Origin: an uncultured Lachnospiraceae bacterium
GTDB taxonomy: Bacteria > Bacillota > Clostridia > Lachnospirales > Lachnospiraceae
DNA: 64,000 nt
Assembly: GCA_937920345.1 (NCBI GenBank)
Contig: CALGVA010000055.1
Coordinates: 1-64,000, forward strand
Direction: 5' to 3'
Within the stretch, counting starts at the first letter, position 1; every line of letters starts with the position of its first letter. The notes under the pieces were generated by a model. It searched no databases, was not told where the DNA came from, and worked only from the letters and a program-made list of their open reading frames with translations. Both the position numbers and the translations under genes were made by a program. Positions 53,012-61,086 of the stretch are shown here, piece after piece.

Positions 53012-53863
53012 CTACATCCTCGCCTCCATCAGACTGCTCGAAGCATACCGCCTAAGCCCTCTGTAGAATACGAACACCGCAATCGTCATGAGCGCCGCCG
53101 CATAGCCTGCCACCGTCAAAATTGCAGCCAGCCCCGACTGCAGACCCTGCCAGGTCTCCCCGACGCCCGGCCAGATCTCTCCTGCTCCGTTAAACGCCGC
53201 CATAATATGCACCGGCTGCCAGACCGCCATTCCCACGGGAATCAGAAAATACAGCAGGAATCTGGAAATACCCCGGAAGATTCCGTCCGGGTAAGTCATA
53301 AAACTGATCATGCCTGACACCATCTGACCTCCCACCATCTCCGCCCGCACAAACCAGAAGGACAGACTCCCCAGAAGCAGCGTAAATGCCACGAAAATCA
53401 CCGTTCCCGTCACTGTAAATAACAGGAACAGCACCAGCCTGCCCACGCTGAATCCCGAAAAAGCCATCAGTACCAGCCCGTACAAAAAATCGCCGATCGA
53501 CGCTGTACTCGTGGCGGAAGTCAGCACGCTCAGGCAGACATTCTTCGGCTGCACCAGATAAGAATCCAGCTTCCCGCTGATGATCAGTTCCGGCAGAGAA
53601 AACACCCTCGCAAACAGGACCTTTGACAAGCCGAAAGAAGACGCCGTCAGTCCCCACAGCAGCATGACATCCTTCATCGTATATCCTCCGATCTCTCCCC
53701 GCAGCCGGAGCAGGATGAACCACTGTACAAGAATCGTTGCGTTATTGAGCATCATAAACAGAATATTCGTCACAAACGTGACCGGATTTACCATCTCACG
53801 CATAATATTATATTTGACAGACAGCAGGCACACCCGCACCTGATTTTTAACCGCCGTTGACAT
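53012..53863 (-). CDS. ABC-2 family permease (COG3694-like)
   Basis: A 283-residue, six-helix permease. MREMVNPVTFVTNILFMMLN, FSLPELIISGKLDSYLVQPK and MISFMTYPDGIFRGISRFLL are the conserved blocks of this family, which always occurs with a COG4586 ATPase and a second COG4587 permease. The start overlaps the preceding permease by 17 nt, with AAGGAAAC as ribosome binding site. It is the last gene of the three-gene exporter operon. Confidence 0.9.
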   Translation of the reverse strand: MSTAVKNQVRVCLLSVKYNIMREMVNPVTFVTNILFMMLNNATILVQWFILLRLRGEIGGYTMKDVMLLWGLTASSFGLSKVLFARVFSLPELIISGKLDSYLVQPKNVCLSVLTSATSTASIGDFLYGLVLMAFSGFSVGRLVLFLLFTVTGTVIFVAFTLLLGSLSFWFVRAEMVGGQMVSGMISFMTYPDGIFRGISRFLLYFLIPVGMAVWQPVHIMAAFNGAGEIWPGVGETWQGLQSGLAAILTVAGYAAALMTIAVFVFYRGLRRYASSSLMEARM

Positions 53864-54713
53864 ACAGTTTCCTTACCCCCTTTCCATAGATCCAGAACAT
53901 CAGTCCGCAGCCGGCAGCCAGATACAGAATCTGTGCCGACAAAATCTCAATACATTTTCCGACTGAAAAATCCACCACCAGCTTTGCCGGCCCGTAACAT
54001 ACCGTATAGATCGGCGTCAGCTTAAATAACACTTGTAATTCTTCCGGAAATATTTCAATCGGAAATACCGTGCCTACCACCAGAATGAGCTTATCATACA
54101 GCCACAGAAACGGCGTCGCGTCCTCGATCCGGAAGGAAAACAGGCTGATACATATTTTAAAAACCGCATTGATTGTGATACCCAGCACAACACAAAGCGT
54201 CATCACCGGAAGCAGCATGACCCGAAACCCCGGAATTCCTCCTACCATACATGTGCCGATCACCGTGGCGAGGAGCGCATACATCGGCAGCCTGATACTC
54301 CATTCTCCGGTATATTTTGCCAAAACATACAACGTATAGTGGTATGGCTTATTCATCATGTAAGCGATATTGCCACCCCGGATATCCGTAATCACCTGCC
54401 TGGTAAGCGCTCCCGAATCAGAACCGAACCAGATCATTTCCGTCATCATGACATACCAGATCATCTGCTCCTTTGCGTATCCCGCGATCAACTCCCCCGG
54501 CGCCTGATACATATAATTCCAGAGCCTGATAAAAATATAGATAAATACAAAATAGCTGAAAAACCCCATAGCAAGATTGGCGGCGTACTGCAGATTTTCC
54601 AGCAGAACGGACTGATAGATTACCCTGTATTTACGTCCTGGTGTCTTTCGTCCGCCCCCGCAGACGTACCTTTGCGTTTCGTGCACCGAAGGGTTTTTTA
54701 CGTATCTTTTCAT
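53847..54713 (-). CDS. ABC-2 family permease (COG4587-like)
   Basis: A 288-residue permease whose ATG overlaps the ATPase stop (ATGA). The basic, soluble first 35 residues are longer than usual. YVIMTEMIWFGSDSG-like YVMMTEMIWFGSDSGALTRQ and ITDIRGGNIAYMMNKPYHYT are the family blocks, followed by VGTVFPIEIFPEELQVLFKL. It is the middle gene of the exporter. Confidence 0.88.
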   Translation of the reverse strand: MKRYVKNPSVHETQRYVCGGGRKTPGRKYRVIYQSVLLENLQYAANLAMGFFSYFVFIYIFIRLWNYMYQAPGELIAGYAKEQMIWYVMMTEMIWFGSDSGALTRQVITDIRGGNIAYMMNKPYHYTLYVLAKYTGEWSIRLPMYALLATVIGTCMVGGIPGFRVMLLPVMTLCVVLGITINAVFKICISLFSFRIEDATPFLWLYDKLILVVGTVFPIEIFPEELQVLFKLTPIYTVCYGPAKLVVDFSVGKCIEILSAQILYLAAGCGLMFWIYGKGVRKLYVNGG

Positions 54714-55624
54714 ACTACATCCGTCCTCCCCTCCGCCCGATAAATTTCCATGATGATATCTTCCAGTGACATGGCGGAAGAATCAACGCTTTCTATATCC
54801 TCATACTTGTGAAGCCCGGCATGACTCCCGTGCACCTGAATCTCCCCGTTCCTTTCCTGCTCCCGCCTCTCTCCACTCAAATAATGCTGCTTCAGGTGCT
54901 CCATGGAATCGTCCAGCACAATCTGGCCCGCATTCATGATGATAATACGCCGGCAGAGCTTCTCAATGTCCCCTACATCGTGACTGGTCAGTAAGATCGT
55001 CGTGTGGTATTCCCGGTTCATCTGCCGGATCAACCCGCGGATATTTTCTTTCACCACCGGGTCAAGCCCGATCGTCGGTTCATCCAGGAAAAGAACGCCC
55101 GGCTTATGGATCAGCGACGCCACGATCTCACAACGGATGCGCTGTCCAAGGGAAAGATTCCGCACCGGCGTATTGATGAACGCCTCAAGTGCAAAGCGCT
55201 CCGCCAGTTCCCCGATCCGCTCCTCCGTCTCCCTGTCCGGGATATCATAAATCGCCCCGAAAAACCGAAAATTGTCGTAAGGCGTTAAATGCGTCCAGAG
55301 TTGTTCCTTCTGTCCAAACACTGTCCCGATCTGATAGGCAAGCTGTTTTCTGCGCTTCACAGGATCAAGCCCGAGCACCCTCACACTTCCGCCGTCCGGG
55401 CAGAGGATTCCCGTCAACATCTTGATTGTCGTACTCTTCCCCGCGCCGTTCGGACCGATAAACGCCAGCATCTCTCCCTCTTCCACAGCAAAAGAAACCT
55501 GGTCCACCGCCTTGATTTGCCTGATCTGCGGATGCAGGAGCGCCCCAATGCTCCCCCGCATTCCTTTTTCCTTGATCCTCACCTGAAATGTCTTCGATAA
55601 ATTTTCCACTTCAATTGCATGCAT
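54710..55624 (-). CDS. ABC transporter ATP-binding protein (COG4586-like)
   Basis: A 304-residue ATPase behind GGGGAGGAA. Walker A GPNGAGKST is at 57-65, the signature LSLGQRIRCE and Walker B VLFLDEPTIGLDP follow, with LLTSHDVGDIE as the H-loop. VFGQKEQLWTHLTPYDNFRF is characteristic of this ATPase family. The substrate of these exporters is unknown. Expression is probably conditional, through the leader peptide and terminator just upstream. Confidence 0.92.
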   Translation of the reverse strand: MHAIEVENLSKTFQVRIKEKGMRGSIGALLHPQIRQIKAVDQVSFAVEEGEMLAFIGPNGAGKSTTIKMLTGILCPDGGSVRVLGLDPVKRRKQLAYQIGTVFGQKEQLWTHLTPYDNFRFFGAIYDIPDRETEERIGELAERFALEAFINTPVRNLSLGQRIRCEIVASLIHKPGVLFLDEPTIGLDPVVKENIRGLIRQMNREYHTTILLTSHDVGDIEKLCRRIIIMNAGQIVLDDSMEHLKQHYLSGERREQERNGEIQVHGSHAGLHKYEDIESVDSSAMSLEDIIMEIYRAEGRTDVV

Positions 55625-55672
55625 CTCTGTTTCCTCCCCGTTTTATGGCTTTCGGAATGAGCAGACTCGCGC

Positions 55673-55719
55673 AAAAAAACCGCCTGTTACATACACTTTC
55701 GTGTATATCCCATGCGGTT
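55673..55719 (-). terminator. Conditional intrinsic terminator before the ABC-2 exporter
   Basis: On the minus strand AACCGC (55714-55719) pairs with GCGGTT (55678-55683); an inner stem ATACAC-GAAA-GTGTAT (55691-55706) sits in the loop; a run of seven T follows (55673-55679). It lies 50 nt before the ATPase start, inside the transcript from the promoter at 55916-55944. Confidence 0.88.
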
Positions 55720-55802
55720 CTCTTTCTCTCTATCCTGATCGCCGCATAGCCAAATAAGACTTTCCATCTTACGGCCATGCGCGCTGATGTCTGATTGCCG
55801 AC

Positions 55803-55850
55803 TCAGGCTGTGACCGTAGTCTGAAAAATCTGCTGCTCCAGAATAAACAT
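55803..55850 (-). CDS. Leader peptide of the ABC-2 exporter attenuator (15 residues)
   Basis: A 15-codon frame MFILEQQIFQTTVTA from the ATG at 55850 to a TGA at 55803, with AGGA 9 nt upstream. It starts about 60 nt into the transcript. Downstream, a hairpin (55741-55784) and the terminator (55673-55719) can exchange strands through ATGCGG/CCGCAT, as in ribosome-mediated attenuators. Too short for domain evidence; called from position and context. Confidence 0.55.
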   Translation of the reverse strand: MFILEQQIFQTTVTA

Positions 55851-55915
55851 AAAAAATCGTTCCTGATACGAATTCTTTTCTCTCAACTCTTTATCCTCGT
55901 TTCGAATTTTTAGAC

Positions 55916-55944
55916 AATTTACCACAGTCTTCTTTAGCTGTCAA
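55916..55944 (-). promoter_or_regulatory. Promoter of the ABC-2 exporter operon
   Basis: TTGACA (55939-55944), 17-nt spacer, TAAATT (55916-55921) on the minus strand. The 290-nt leader from here to the ATPase start holds the leader peptide and the terminator. Confidence 0.8.
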
Positions 55945-55984
55945 GCGACCTTATAATAAATCATAAATATTAAAAACATTCCTT

Positions 55985-57211
55985 CTAGACTGCTGTTACC
56001 GGAAAATACCACGCTGACCGGTTATAAGGCAGCATCTCATCCGCCATGCACAGGATAACACCCGGCTGCACATTGAGCTTCAGTTTACGCAAAACCTCAA
56101 AATGCCTGTCTGCATGTTCCGGTGCCTTCGCCTTTTTAATTTCCATCGGATAAACCTGATCTCCCTCTACAAACAACAAATCAATCTCTTTGCCGTCAAT
56201 ATCACGATAATAATACAACTCTGGTCTTTTTCCGGTATTATAATAGCTTTTTACAATTTCACTGACCACATACGTCTCAAAAAAAGCCCCGTCCATGGCC
56301 CCCTTTTCCAGTGTTTCCGCACTGGGCCATCTGCAAAGATATGCCGCAAGACCGGTATCCATAAAATACATTTTAGGCGTTTTTACCAGCCTGCTTGTTA
56401 TGTTATTGTAATATGGACGCAAAACAAATATAACACCGGATCGTTCCAGGATCGACACCCACGCTTTGGCTGTCGGCGCCGATATGCCAATCGCATTTGC
56501 AATTTCATTATACTTTAATTCCATAGAGGTACGCGCCGCCATAAATACCAGAAAATCATAAAATTCACCGAGTTTTCCAACCTGCGCCAGTTCCTTGATA
56601 TCTCTTTCCAGATACGTGTTAATATAGTCGTTATAAAAACGTTCTCTGTCGAGATCTTCTGCAACAAGTTTCGGCATTCCTCCTCTGAAAATCCGTTCAT
56701 AGATCTCATGGATATTCTTCGGGCAGTTATGCCGCGCCCTGTCGCGAAGGTTTTCAATCGACGGGTGGAATGCCTGCACCCTACGGTCGTCCAGTTCCGC
56801 CGCCGACAAACCGGACAGATCAAAGACAGCAACCCGGCCGGCCAGAGACTCCGATACATCCCTCATCATTTTGAATTTCTGAGAACCGGTAAGCCAGTAC
56901 ATGCCATTACATTTCTCTCCATCCAGAGTCCTCTGGTCAACAAGCTTTTTCATCTCCAGAAGAATAGACGGAACACGCTGAAATTCATCGATTAACAACG
57001 GATATCCATAGGTTTCAAAAAAAAGCGAGGGATCTTTCTCCGCCAGCCTTCTTGCATTACCGTCGTCCAGAGTCACATAGCGTCTTTCTGTTTCCTTGAT
57101 ATGATACAGCATGGTCGATTTGCCCACCTGACGCTGTCCGCATACCATCACCACGGGATAAAACGCAGACGCCTCTTTCACCTGATCTTCCAAATGTCTT
57201 TGAATGTACAT
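55985..57211 (-). CDS. AAA_14/DUF4143 ATPase (copy 3)
   Basis: A 408-residue ATPase, close in plan to copy 1. Walker A GQRQVGKST is at 25-33, Walker B PLLIDEFQR near 71-79, WLTGSQKFKMMRDVSESLAG is the sensor region. A helix-turn-helix-like stretch (NAIGISAPTAKAWVSILERS) is followed by DUF4143 with KEIDLLFVEGDQVYPMEIKK as the nuclease-like tail. GGAGGGG precedes the ATG. The promoter -10 lies inside a long palindrome immediately upstream. No partner gene is adjacent. Confidence 0.9.
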   Translation of the reverse strand: MYIQRHLEDQVKEASAFYPVVMVCGQRQVGKSTMLYHIKETERRYVTLDDGNARRLAEKDPSLFFETYGYPLLIDEFQRVPSILLEMKKLVDQRTLDGEKCNGMYWLTGSQKFKMMRDVSESLAGRVAVFDLSGLSAAELDDRRVQAFHPSIENLRDRARHNCPKNIHEIYERIFRGGMPKLVAEDLDRERFYNDYINTYLERDIKELAQVGKLGEFYDFLVFMAARTSMELKYNEIANAIGISAPTAKAWVSILERSGVIFVLRPYYNNITSRLVKTPKMYFMDTGLAAYLCRWPSAETLEKGAMDGAFFETYVVSEIVKSYYNTGKRPELYYYRDIDGKEIDLLFVEGDQVYPMEIKKAKAPEHADRHFEVLRKLKLNVQPGVILCMADEMLPYNRSAWYFPVTAV

Positions 57212-57221
57212 GTCCCCTCCA

Positions 57222-57264
57222 AAATCCGAGCAAAATAAAGTATGGCTTTATTTTACTCGGATTT
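57222..57264. promoter_or_regulatory. Long palindrome over the -10 of DUF4143 copy 3
   Basis: AAATCCGAG-c-AAAATAAAG, 5-nt centre, CTTTATTTT-a-CTCGGATTT: two 9-bp arms on each side separated by one unpaired base. It covers the -10 and the whole 5' leader up to the ribosome binding site. Confidence 0.75.
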
Positions 57265-57277
57265 TTTTAAATGTCAA
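57250..57277 (-). promoter_or_regulatory. Promoter of DUF4143 copy 3
   Basis: TTGACA (57272-57277), 16-nt spacer, TAAAAT (57250-57255) on the minus strand, nearly the same layout as at copy 1. Confidence 0.7.
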
Positions 57278-57282
57278 GCTCG

Positions 57283-57324
57283 AAAAAAACAAAGCCCTCT
57301 CCATACCCATGAAGAAAGGCTTTG
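57283..57324 (-). terminator. carB terminator
   Basis: On the minus strand CAAAGCC (57318-57324) pairs with GGCTTTG (57290-57296) followed by a run of seven T, just past the carB stop. Confidence 0.88.
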
Positions 57325-57335
57325 TATTTTCATTC

Positions 57336-60300
57336 TCACTTTTCATGAATCTCCCCATGCAGTTCCTGCAGCGACTTTACTTCACTGCCTGCATGTGTTT
57401 TCAGATAATGGATTCCCTCCGCAGTCACCTTCGCCGCGGCCACCGTAGTGATATAAGGCGCTTTCGCCTTGATCGCCGCCTTGCGCAGATAACTGTCGTC
57501 ATGCACGCTGTCTTTACCCACCGGGGAATTAATGATCAGATCAAAATCGCCATTGGTGATCATATCTCCCACATTCGGGCGCCCTTCATAAAGCTTTTTC
57601 GCTTTCGTCGCAGGAACGCCCGCCGCCGTAATCAGATTATAAGTGCCCTCCGTAGCCACGATCTTAAAACCGTCTTCCGCCAGGCTCCTGGCCACTTCCA
57701 CAACTTCATCCTTATCCTTCTTATTCACGGAAATCAGCACCGTTCCTGCAAGCGGCAGCTTCGACTGCACCGCCTCCTGCGCCTTGAAAAATGCTTCACC
57801 GTAAGACCGGGACAGTCCCAGCACTTCTCCGGTAGAACGCATTTCCGGTCCGAGAACCGGATCTACCTCCGGGAACATATTGAAGGGGAACACTGCCTCT
57901 TTTACGCCGTAATTCGGAATTACCTGCTCCTTTAATTCCGGGATCGGCGACGGATGCCCGGTAAGCTCCGCAGTAATGATTTCTGTCGCAATCGGCACCA
58001 TACGGATATTGCAGACCTTGGATACAAGCGGCACGGTACGGGACGCGCGCGGATTGGCCTCCAGCACGAAAACCTTGCCGTCCTCGATGGCGTACTGCAT
58101 GTTCATCAGTCCTTTTACATGCATTTCCTCCGCGATCTTTCTTGTGTACTCCTTGATGGTCTCCACACTCTCCTCCGGAATCTGCACAGAAGGTATGATA
58201 CAGGCCGAATCACCCGAATGGATACCGGCCAGCTCGATGTGCTCCATCACCGCAGGTACAAAAGCATGGAAACCGTCACTGATGGCATCTGCCTCACACT
58301 CCAATGCGTGGTTCAGGAAACGGTCGATCAGAATCGGCCGGTCAGGCGTCACGCCTACCGCCGCATTCATATATTCCGTCATGCTCTCGTCGTCATACAC
58401 CACTTCCATGCCTCTGCCGCCCAGCACATAAGAGGGACGTACCATCACCGGATAGCCGATCCTTGCCGCAATGGCAAGCGCCTCGTCCACCGTGGTCGCC
58501 ATGCCCGACTCCGGCATGGGGATTTCCAGTTTTTCCATCATGGCGCGGAACTGGTCCCGGTCCTCCGCCAGATCAATGACAGAAGGAGACGTTCCCAGAA
58601 TCTTTACACCGTTCTTCTCTAATTCAGAAGCCAGATTTAACGGTGTCTGCCCGCCGAACTGCGCAATCACGCCAAGCGGCTTTTCTTTATTATAAATGCT
58701 CAGTACATCTTCCAGTGTAAGCGGCTCGAAATACAGCTTATCGGAAGTATCGTAATCGGTAGACACCGTCTCCGGATTACAGTTCACGATGATCGTCTCG
58801 AAGCCCAGCTTTTTCAGTGCCATGGCTGCATGTACGCAGCAGTAGTCGAACTCGATACCCTGTCCGATCCGGTTCGGGCCGCCGCCCAGAATCATGATCT
58901 TCGGCTTATCCTCGTTCACCGGATTTTTGTCCGGCGCATTATAAGTAGAGTAGAAATATGCGCTGTTTTCCGTGCCGCTGACATGGACGCCTTCCCATGC
59001 CTCTTCCACACCCAAAGCCAGACGGCGGTTTCGGATATCCGCCTCCGGGATTTCCAGAAGCTGGCTCAGATATTTGTCGGAAAAACCGTCCTTCTTGGCC
59101 GTGATCAGCATATCATCCGGCAGCATACTTCCCCTGTGCTGCAGAATCGCCTCTTCTTCCTCCACCAGTTCCTTCATCTGCTCGATAAAGTAAGCCTTCA
59201 CCCTGGTAATCTCGTAGATTTCTTCCACCGTCGCGCCTTTTCTGAGCGCTTCGTACATCAGGAAATGACGCTCACTGGAAGGCGTGATCAGCCTTTTTAA
59301 CAGTTCTTCTTTCGATAAAGTATCAAAATCCTTCGCATGTCCCAGACCGTAGCGGCCGGTTTCCAGCGAACGGATGGCTTTCTGGAATGCCTCCTTGTAG
59401 GTCTTACCGATACTCATAACCTCGCCCACGGCGCGCATCTGCGTTCCCAGCTTGTCCTCCACCCCTTTGAACTTCTCGAAAGCCCAGCGGGCAAACTTGA
59501 TCACCACATAATCGCCGTCCGGTACGTATTTGTCCAGCGTTCCGTATTTTCCACAGGGAATGTCCTTAAGCGTAAGCCCCGCCGCCAGCATGGAGGATAC
59601 CAGTGCAATGGGAAAGCCTGTCGCTTTAGACGCCAGTGCGGAAGACCGGGATGTACGGGGATTGATCTCGATGACAATGATCCGGTCTGACACCGGGTCA
59701 TGGGCGAACTGTACGTTCGTACCGCCGATCACCTGCACCGATTCCACGATTTTGTATGCCTGCTCCTGCAGACGTTTCTGACACTCCTCGGAGATCGTCA
59801 GCATAGGCGCGGAACAGAACGAGTCGCCCGTATGTACCCCTAAAGGATCAATATTCTCGATAAAGCATACGGTGATGATGTTATTGTCCGCGTCACGCAC
59901 CACTTCCAGTTCCAGCTCTTCCCAGCCCAGAATCGATTCTTCCACCAGAACCTGCCCCACCAGACTGGCCTGCAGTCCTCTGGCACATACCACCTGCAGT
60001 TCTTCCCTGTTATATACCAGACCGCCGCCGGCGCCGCCCATGGTGTAAGCCGGACGCAAAACCACCGGATAGCCCAGCTTCTCGGCAATCGCAAGCGCTT
60101 CCTCCACGGAATAGGCCACTTCGCTGCGGGCCATCTCAATGCCCAGTGCGTTCATGGTCTTCTTAAACTCAATACGGTCTTCTCCGCGCTCGATGGCATC
60201 CACCTGCACGCCGATGACCTTTACGTTATATTTATCCAGAATGCCCGCCTTATTTAACTCCGCACACAAATTAAGCCCGGACTGCCCTCCCAGATTAGGA

Positions 60301-60560
60301 AGCAGCGCGTCGGGGCGTTCCTTTGCAATGATCTGTTCCAGACGTTCTACATTAAGCGGCTCAATATAGGTCACATCCGCCGTTTCCGGATCTGTCATGA
60401 TCGTCGCCGGGTTGGAATTGACCAGCACGATCTCATAACCTAATTTGCGAAGCGCCTTACACGCCTGGGTTCCCGAATAGTCAAACTCACAGGCCTGTCC
60501 GATAATGATCGGGCCTGAACCGATGATCAGCACCTTATGAATATCTGTTCTGCGTGGCAT
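57336..60560 (-). CDS. carB: Carbamoyl phosphate synthase large subunit
   Basis: A 1074-residue enzyme starting at the ATG at 60560 (MPRRTDIHKVLIIGSGPIII) behind GGAGGACA. Two homologous ATP-grasp halves are complete (SGPIIIGQACEFDYSGTQAC and GGGPNRIGQGIEFDYCCVHA), with the C-terminal MGS-like allosteric domain (VATEGTYNLITAAGVPA, INSPVGKDSVHDDSYLRKAA). It makes carbamoyl phosphate for pyrimidines and arginine with the small subunit CarA, which is not adjacent on either side. Length is normal. Confidence 0.97.
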   Translation of the reverse strand: MPRRTDIHKVLIIGSGPIIIGQACEFDYSGTQACKALRKLGYEIVLVNSNPATIMTDPETADVTYIEPLNVERLEQIIAKERPDALLPNLGGQSGLNLCAELNKAGILDKYNVKVIGVQVDAIERGEDRIEFKKTMNALGIEMARSEVAYSVEEALAIAEKLGYPVVLRPAYTMGGAGGGLVYNREELQVVCARGLQASLVGQVLVEESILGWEELELEVVRDADNNIITVCFIENIDPLGVHTGDSFCSAPMLTISEECQKRLQEQAYKIVESVQVIGGTNVQFAHDPVSDRIIVIEINPRTSRSSALASKATGFPIALVSSMLAAGLTLKDIPCGKYGTLDKYVPDGDYVVIKFARWAFEKFKGVEDKLGTQMRAVGEVMSIGKTYKEAFQKAIRSLETGRYGLGHAKDFDTLSKEELLKRLITPSSERHFLMYEALRKGATVEEIYEITRVKAYFIEQMKELVEEEEAILQHRGSMLPDDMLITAKKDGFSDKYLSQLLEIPEADIRNRRLALGVEEAWEGVHVSGTENSAYFYSTYNAPDKNPVNEDKPKIMILGGGPNRIGQGIEFDYCCVHAAMALKKLGFETIIVNCNPETVSTDYDTSDKLYFEPLTLEDVLSIYNKEKPLGVIAQFGGQTPLNLASELEKNGVKILGTSPSVIDLAEDRDQFRAMMEKLEIPMPESGMATTVDEALAIAARIGYPVMVRPSYVLGGRGMEVVYDDESMTEYMNAAVGVTPDRPILIDRFLNHALECEADAISDGFHAFVPAVMEHIELAGIHSGDSACIIPSVQIPEESVETIKEYTRKIAEEMHVKGLMNMQYAIEDGKVFVLEANPRASRTVPLVSKVCNIRMVPIATEIITAELTGHPSPIPELKEQVIPNYGVKEAVFPFNMFPEVDPVLGPEMRSTGEVLGLSRSYGEAFFKAQEAVQSKLPLAGTVLISVNKKDKDEVVEVARSLAEDGFKIVATEGTYNLITAAGVPATKAKKLYEGRPNVGDMITNGDFDLIINSPVGKDSVHDDSYLRKAAIKAKAPYITTVAAAKVTAEGIHYLKTHAGSEVKSLQELHGEIHEK

Positions 60561-60670
60561 ACATGTCCTCCATTCTTGGTAAAACCGCGAATCTGCCTGC
60601 ACACACAGATCCGCCGTGAAAATATTCACAGAATCTTCCTGTATTCTGTCAAACTTCGTTATCGTTCACC

Positions 60671-60700
60671 ATTTTATCATTAGAGACACAGGAGTGTCAA
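60671..60700 (-). promoter_or_regulatory. carB promoter
   Basis: TTGACA (60695-60700), 18-nt spacer, TAAAAT (60671-60676) on the minus strand. A 10-bp palindrome GTTACGTAAC (60705-60714) lies just upstream of the -35. A second TTGACA occurs nearer the gene. Confidence 0.6.
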
Positions 60701-60744
60701 TTAAGTTACGTAACCTGCCCGGAAAATTAGACAGTCCAGATTTC

Positions 60745-60872
60745 TGCTCACACAGGACTTAGCATTTACTGCTAAGTCCGTACGAAAACGTATATATTGC
60801 AAATAAAAATCCATTTGCGAAGCAAATTTTGCATGGATTTTTACCTGTTACTGGAACGGAATGAACAGTAAC
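60745..60872 (+). repeat. Dispersed hairpin repeat, family D copy 2, with added hairpins
   Basis: 60745-60801 matches the inverse of 12005-12061: stem GGACTTAGCA/TGCTAAGTCC (60755-60764 with 60770-60779) then CGTACGAAAACGTATATATT. It is followed by AAAAATCCAT/ATGGATTTTT (60805-60814 with 60833-60842) around TTGCGAAGCAA, and GTTACTG/CAGTAAC (60847-60853 with 60866-60872). It fills much of the 526-nt gap between carB and the glg genes; no gene is seen there. Confidence 0.8.
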
Positions 60873-60983
60873 CAGCCCGGATTTATCAAGCAACAGGGCA
60901 ATTATGTTAAAAAGCACTCTGCCAGGATGTTGAAAAGCACCCAGCCAGACGAACTCGAATAAGCGAGGGAGTCTCCTGTACCA

Positions 60984-61034
60984 TAAAAACGGCGCGCCGT
61001 AACTGATCCGTATCGTATCATTATGGCACGCCGT
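60984..61034 (-). terminator. glg operon terminator
   Basis: On the minus strand ACGGCGTGCC (61025-61034) pairs with GGCGCGCCGT (60989-60998, one G-U pair) across a 26-nt loop, followed by TTTTTA. It is about 50 nt past the glgD stop. Confidence 0.75.
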
Positions 61035-61086
61035 TCACATGAATTTTAAATACATTTGTTATTTTATATCTGTTTTCACGGTCCGC

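Noticed and set aside
55691..55706. Bce-type operator in the exporter leader
   Set aside because: ATACAC-N4-GTGTAT lacks the TTACA/TGTAA core and is the inner stem of a terminator.
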